Positions 61,516 to 61,548 of a stretch of 61,548 bases of DNA are shown here, one piece after another. The translations under genes were made by a program, and so were the position numbers. Location: NCBI GenBank assembly GCA_036496425.1, contig DASXLG010000277.1, positions 1 through 61,548 on the forward strand, written 5' to 3'. This DNA is from Terriglobia bacterium (GTDB lineage Bacteria; Acidobacteriota; Terriglobia; 20CM-2-55-15). Below the pieces are notes generated by a model, which made no database searches, was not told where the DNA came from, and saw only the letters and a list, made by a program, of their open reading frames with translations. The first letter of the stretch is position 1. Each line of letters opens with the position of its first letter.

Positions 61516-61548
61516 GGGGCGCAAAAAGGGTCGTATGATGCGCCCCAT

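Overview
The window looks like chromosomal DNA of an Acidobacteriota member, probably a Bryobacterales or 'Solibacter'-like lineage. The taxonomic clues are a TIGR03435-family protein (a family expanded in that phylum), an ADOP-type permease remnant, a split alternative-complex-III cluster and a secreted quinoprotein dehydrogenase. This placement is an inference, because there is no rRNA gene in the window.

Layout. 1-3.8 kb, minus: the PrkA / YeaH / SpoVR stress trio, with SpoVR cut by the window edge. 4-5.7 kb, plus: the ribosome-assembly GTPase Der, a MerR-family regulator and tRNA-Pro(GGG). 5.8-11.2 kb, minus: a five-gene quinol-oxidising membrane complex (ActA-B1-B2-C-D) without ActE or ActF, followed by tRNA-Pro(CGG). 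11.5-13.8 kb, minus: a complete T7-like single-subunit RNA polymerase with no phage structural genes around it. 14-23 kb: an accessory stretch with a fibronectin-III protein, three toxin-antitoxin pairs, a ParE-like remnant, a 3.2-kb segment bounded by 36-37 bp direct repeats, a 140-bp tandem repeat, an ADOP fragment, a TIGR03435 protein and a PQQ dehydrogenase.

23.3-61.2 kb, all minus: an almost gap-free contractile injection system (eCIS, phage-tail-like particle) locus of about 38 kb. In transcription order it encodes a large membrane-associated protein, a sigma-54 activator without a sensor domain, a small winged-helix-like protein, the DUF4255 tail terminator, an Ig-like protein, sheath 1, tube 1, sheath 2, tube 2, the CIS tube/LysM-type adaptor, the small DUF5908 protein, a split hub and spike, a hydrophobic-tailed baseplate-associated protein, a gp25-like wedge, a gpJ-like wedge, a P2-I/Afp12-like protein carrying a propeller-like front half, four consecutive proteins sharing one N-terminal module (candidate fibres or receptor-binding proteins), a conserved unknown, an AAA+ ATPase, a two-domain glycosyltransferase, a 1387-residue DUF4157 toxin with a nuclease-like tip, a candidate immunity protein and a T4-type lysozyme.

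How it could work together (inference): the wedge, hub, spike, tube and sheath genes build the particle and the AAA+ protein finishes assembly. The modular fibres choose the target. The glycosyltransferase may decorate a threonine-rich mucin-like tail on one fibre. The DUF4157 protein is the likely payload, with its immunity protein overlapping it by four bases, and the lysozyme may act in release or wall penetration. Twin palindromes between the sigma-54 activator and the structural genes, and a promoter followed by an intrinsic terminator ahead of the first gene, suggest tight control.

The least expected parts are the four-member fibre family, the mucin-like tract with a glycosyltransferase in the same operon, the repeated insert in sheath 1, and the orphan T7-like polymerase. 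All family calls are by reading motifs; no database search was run.
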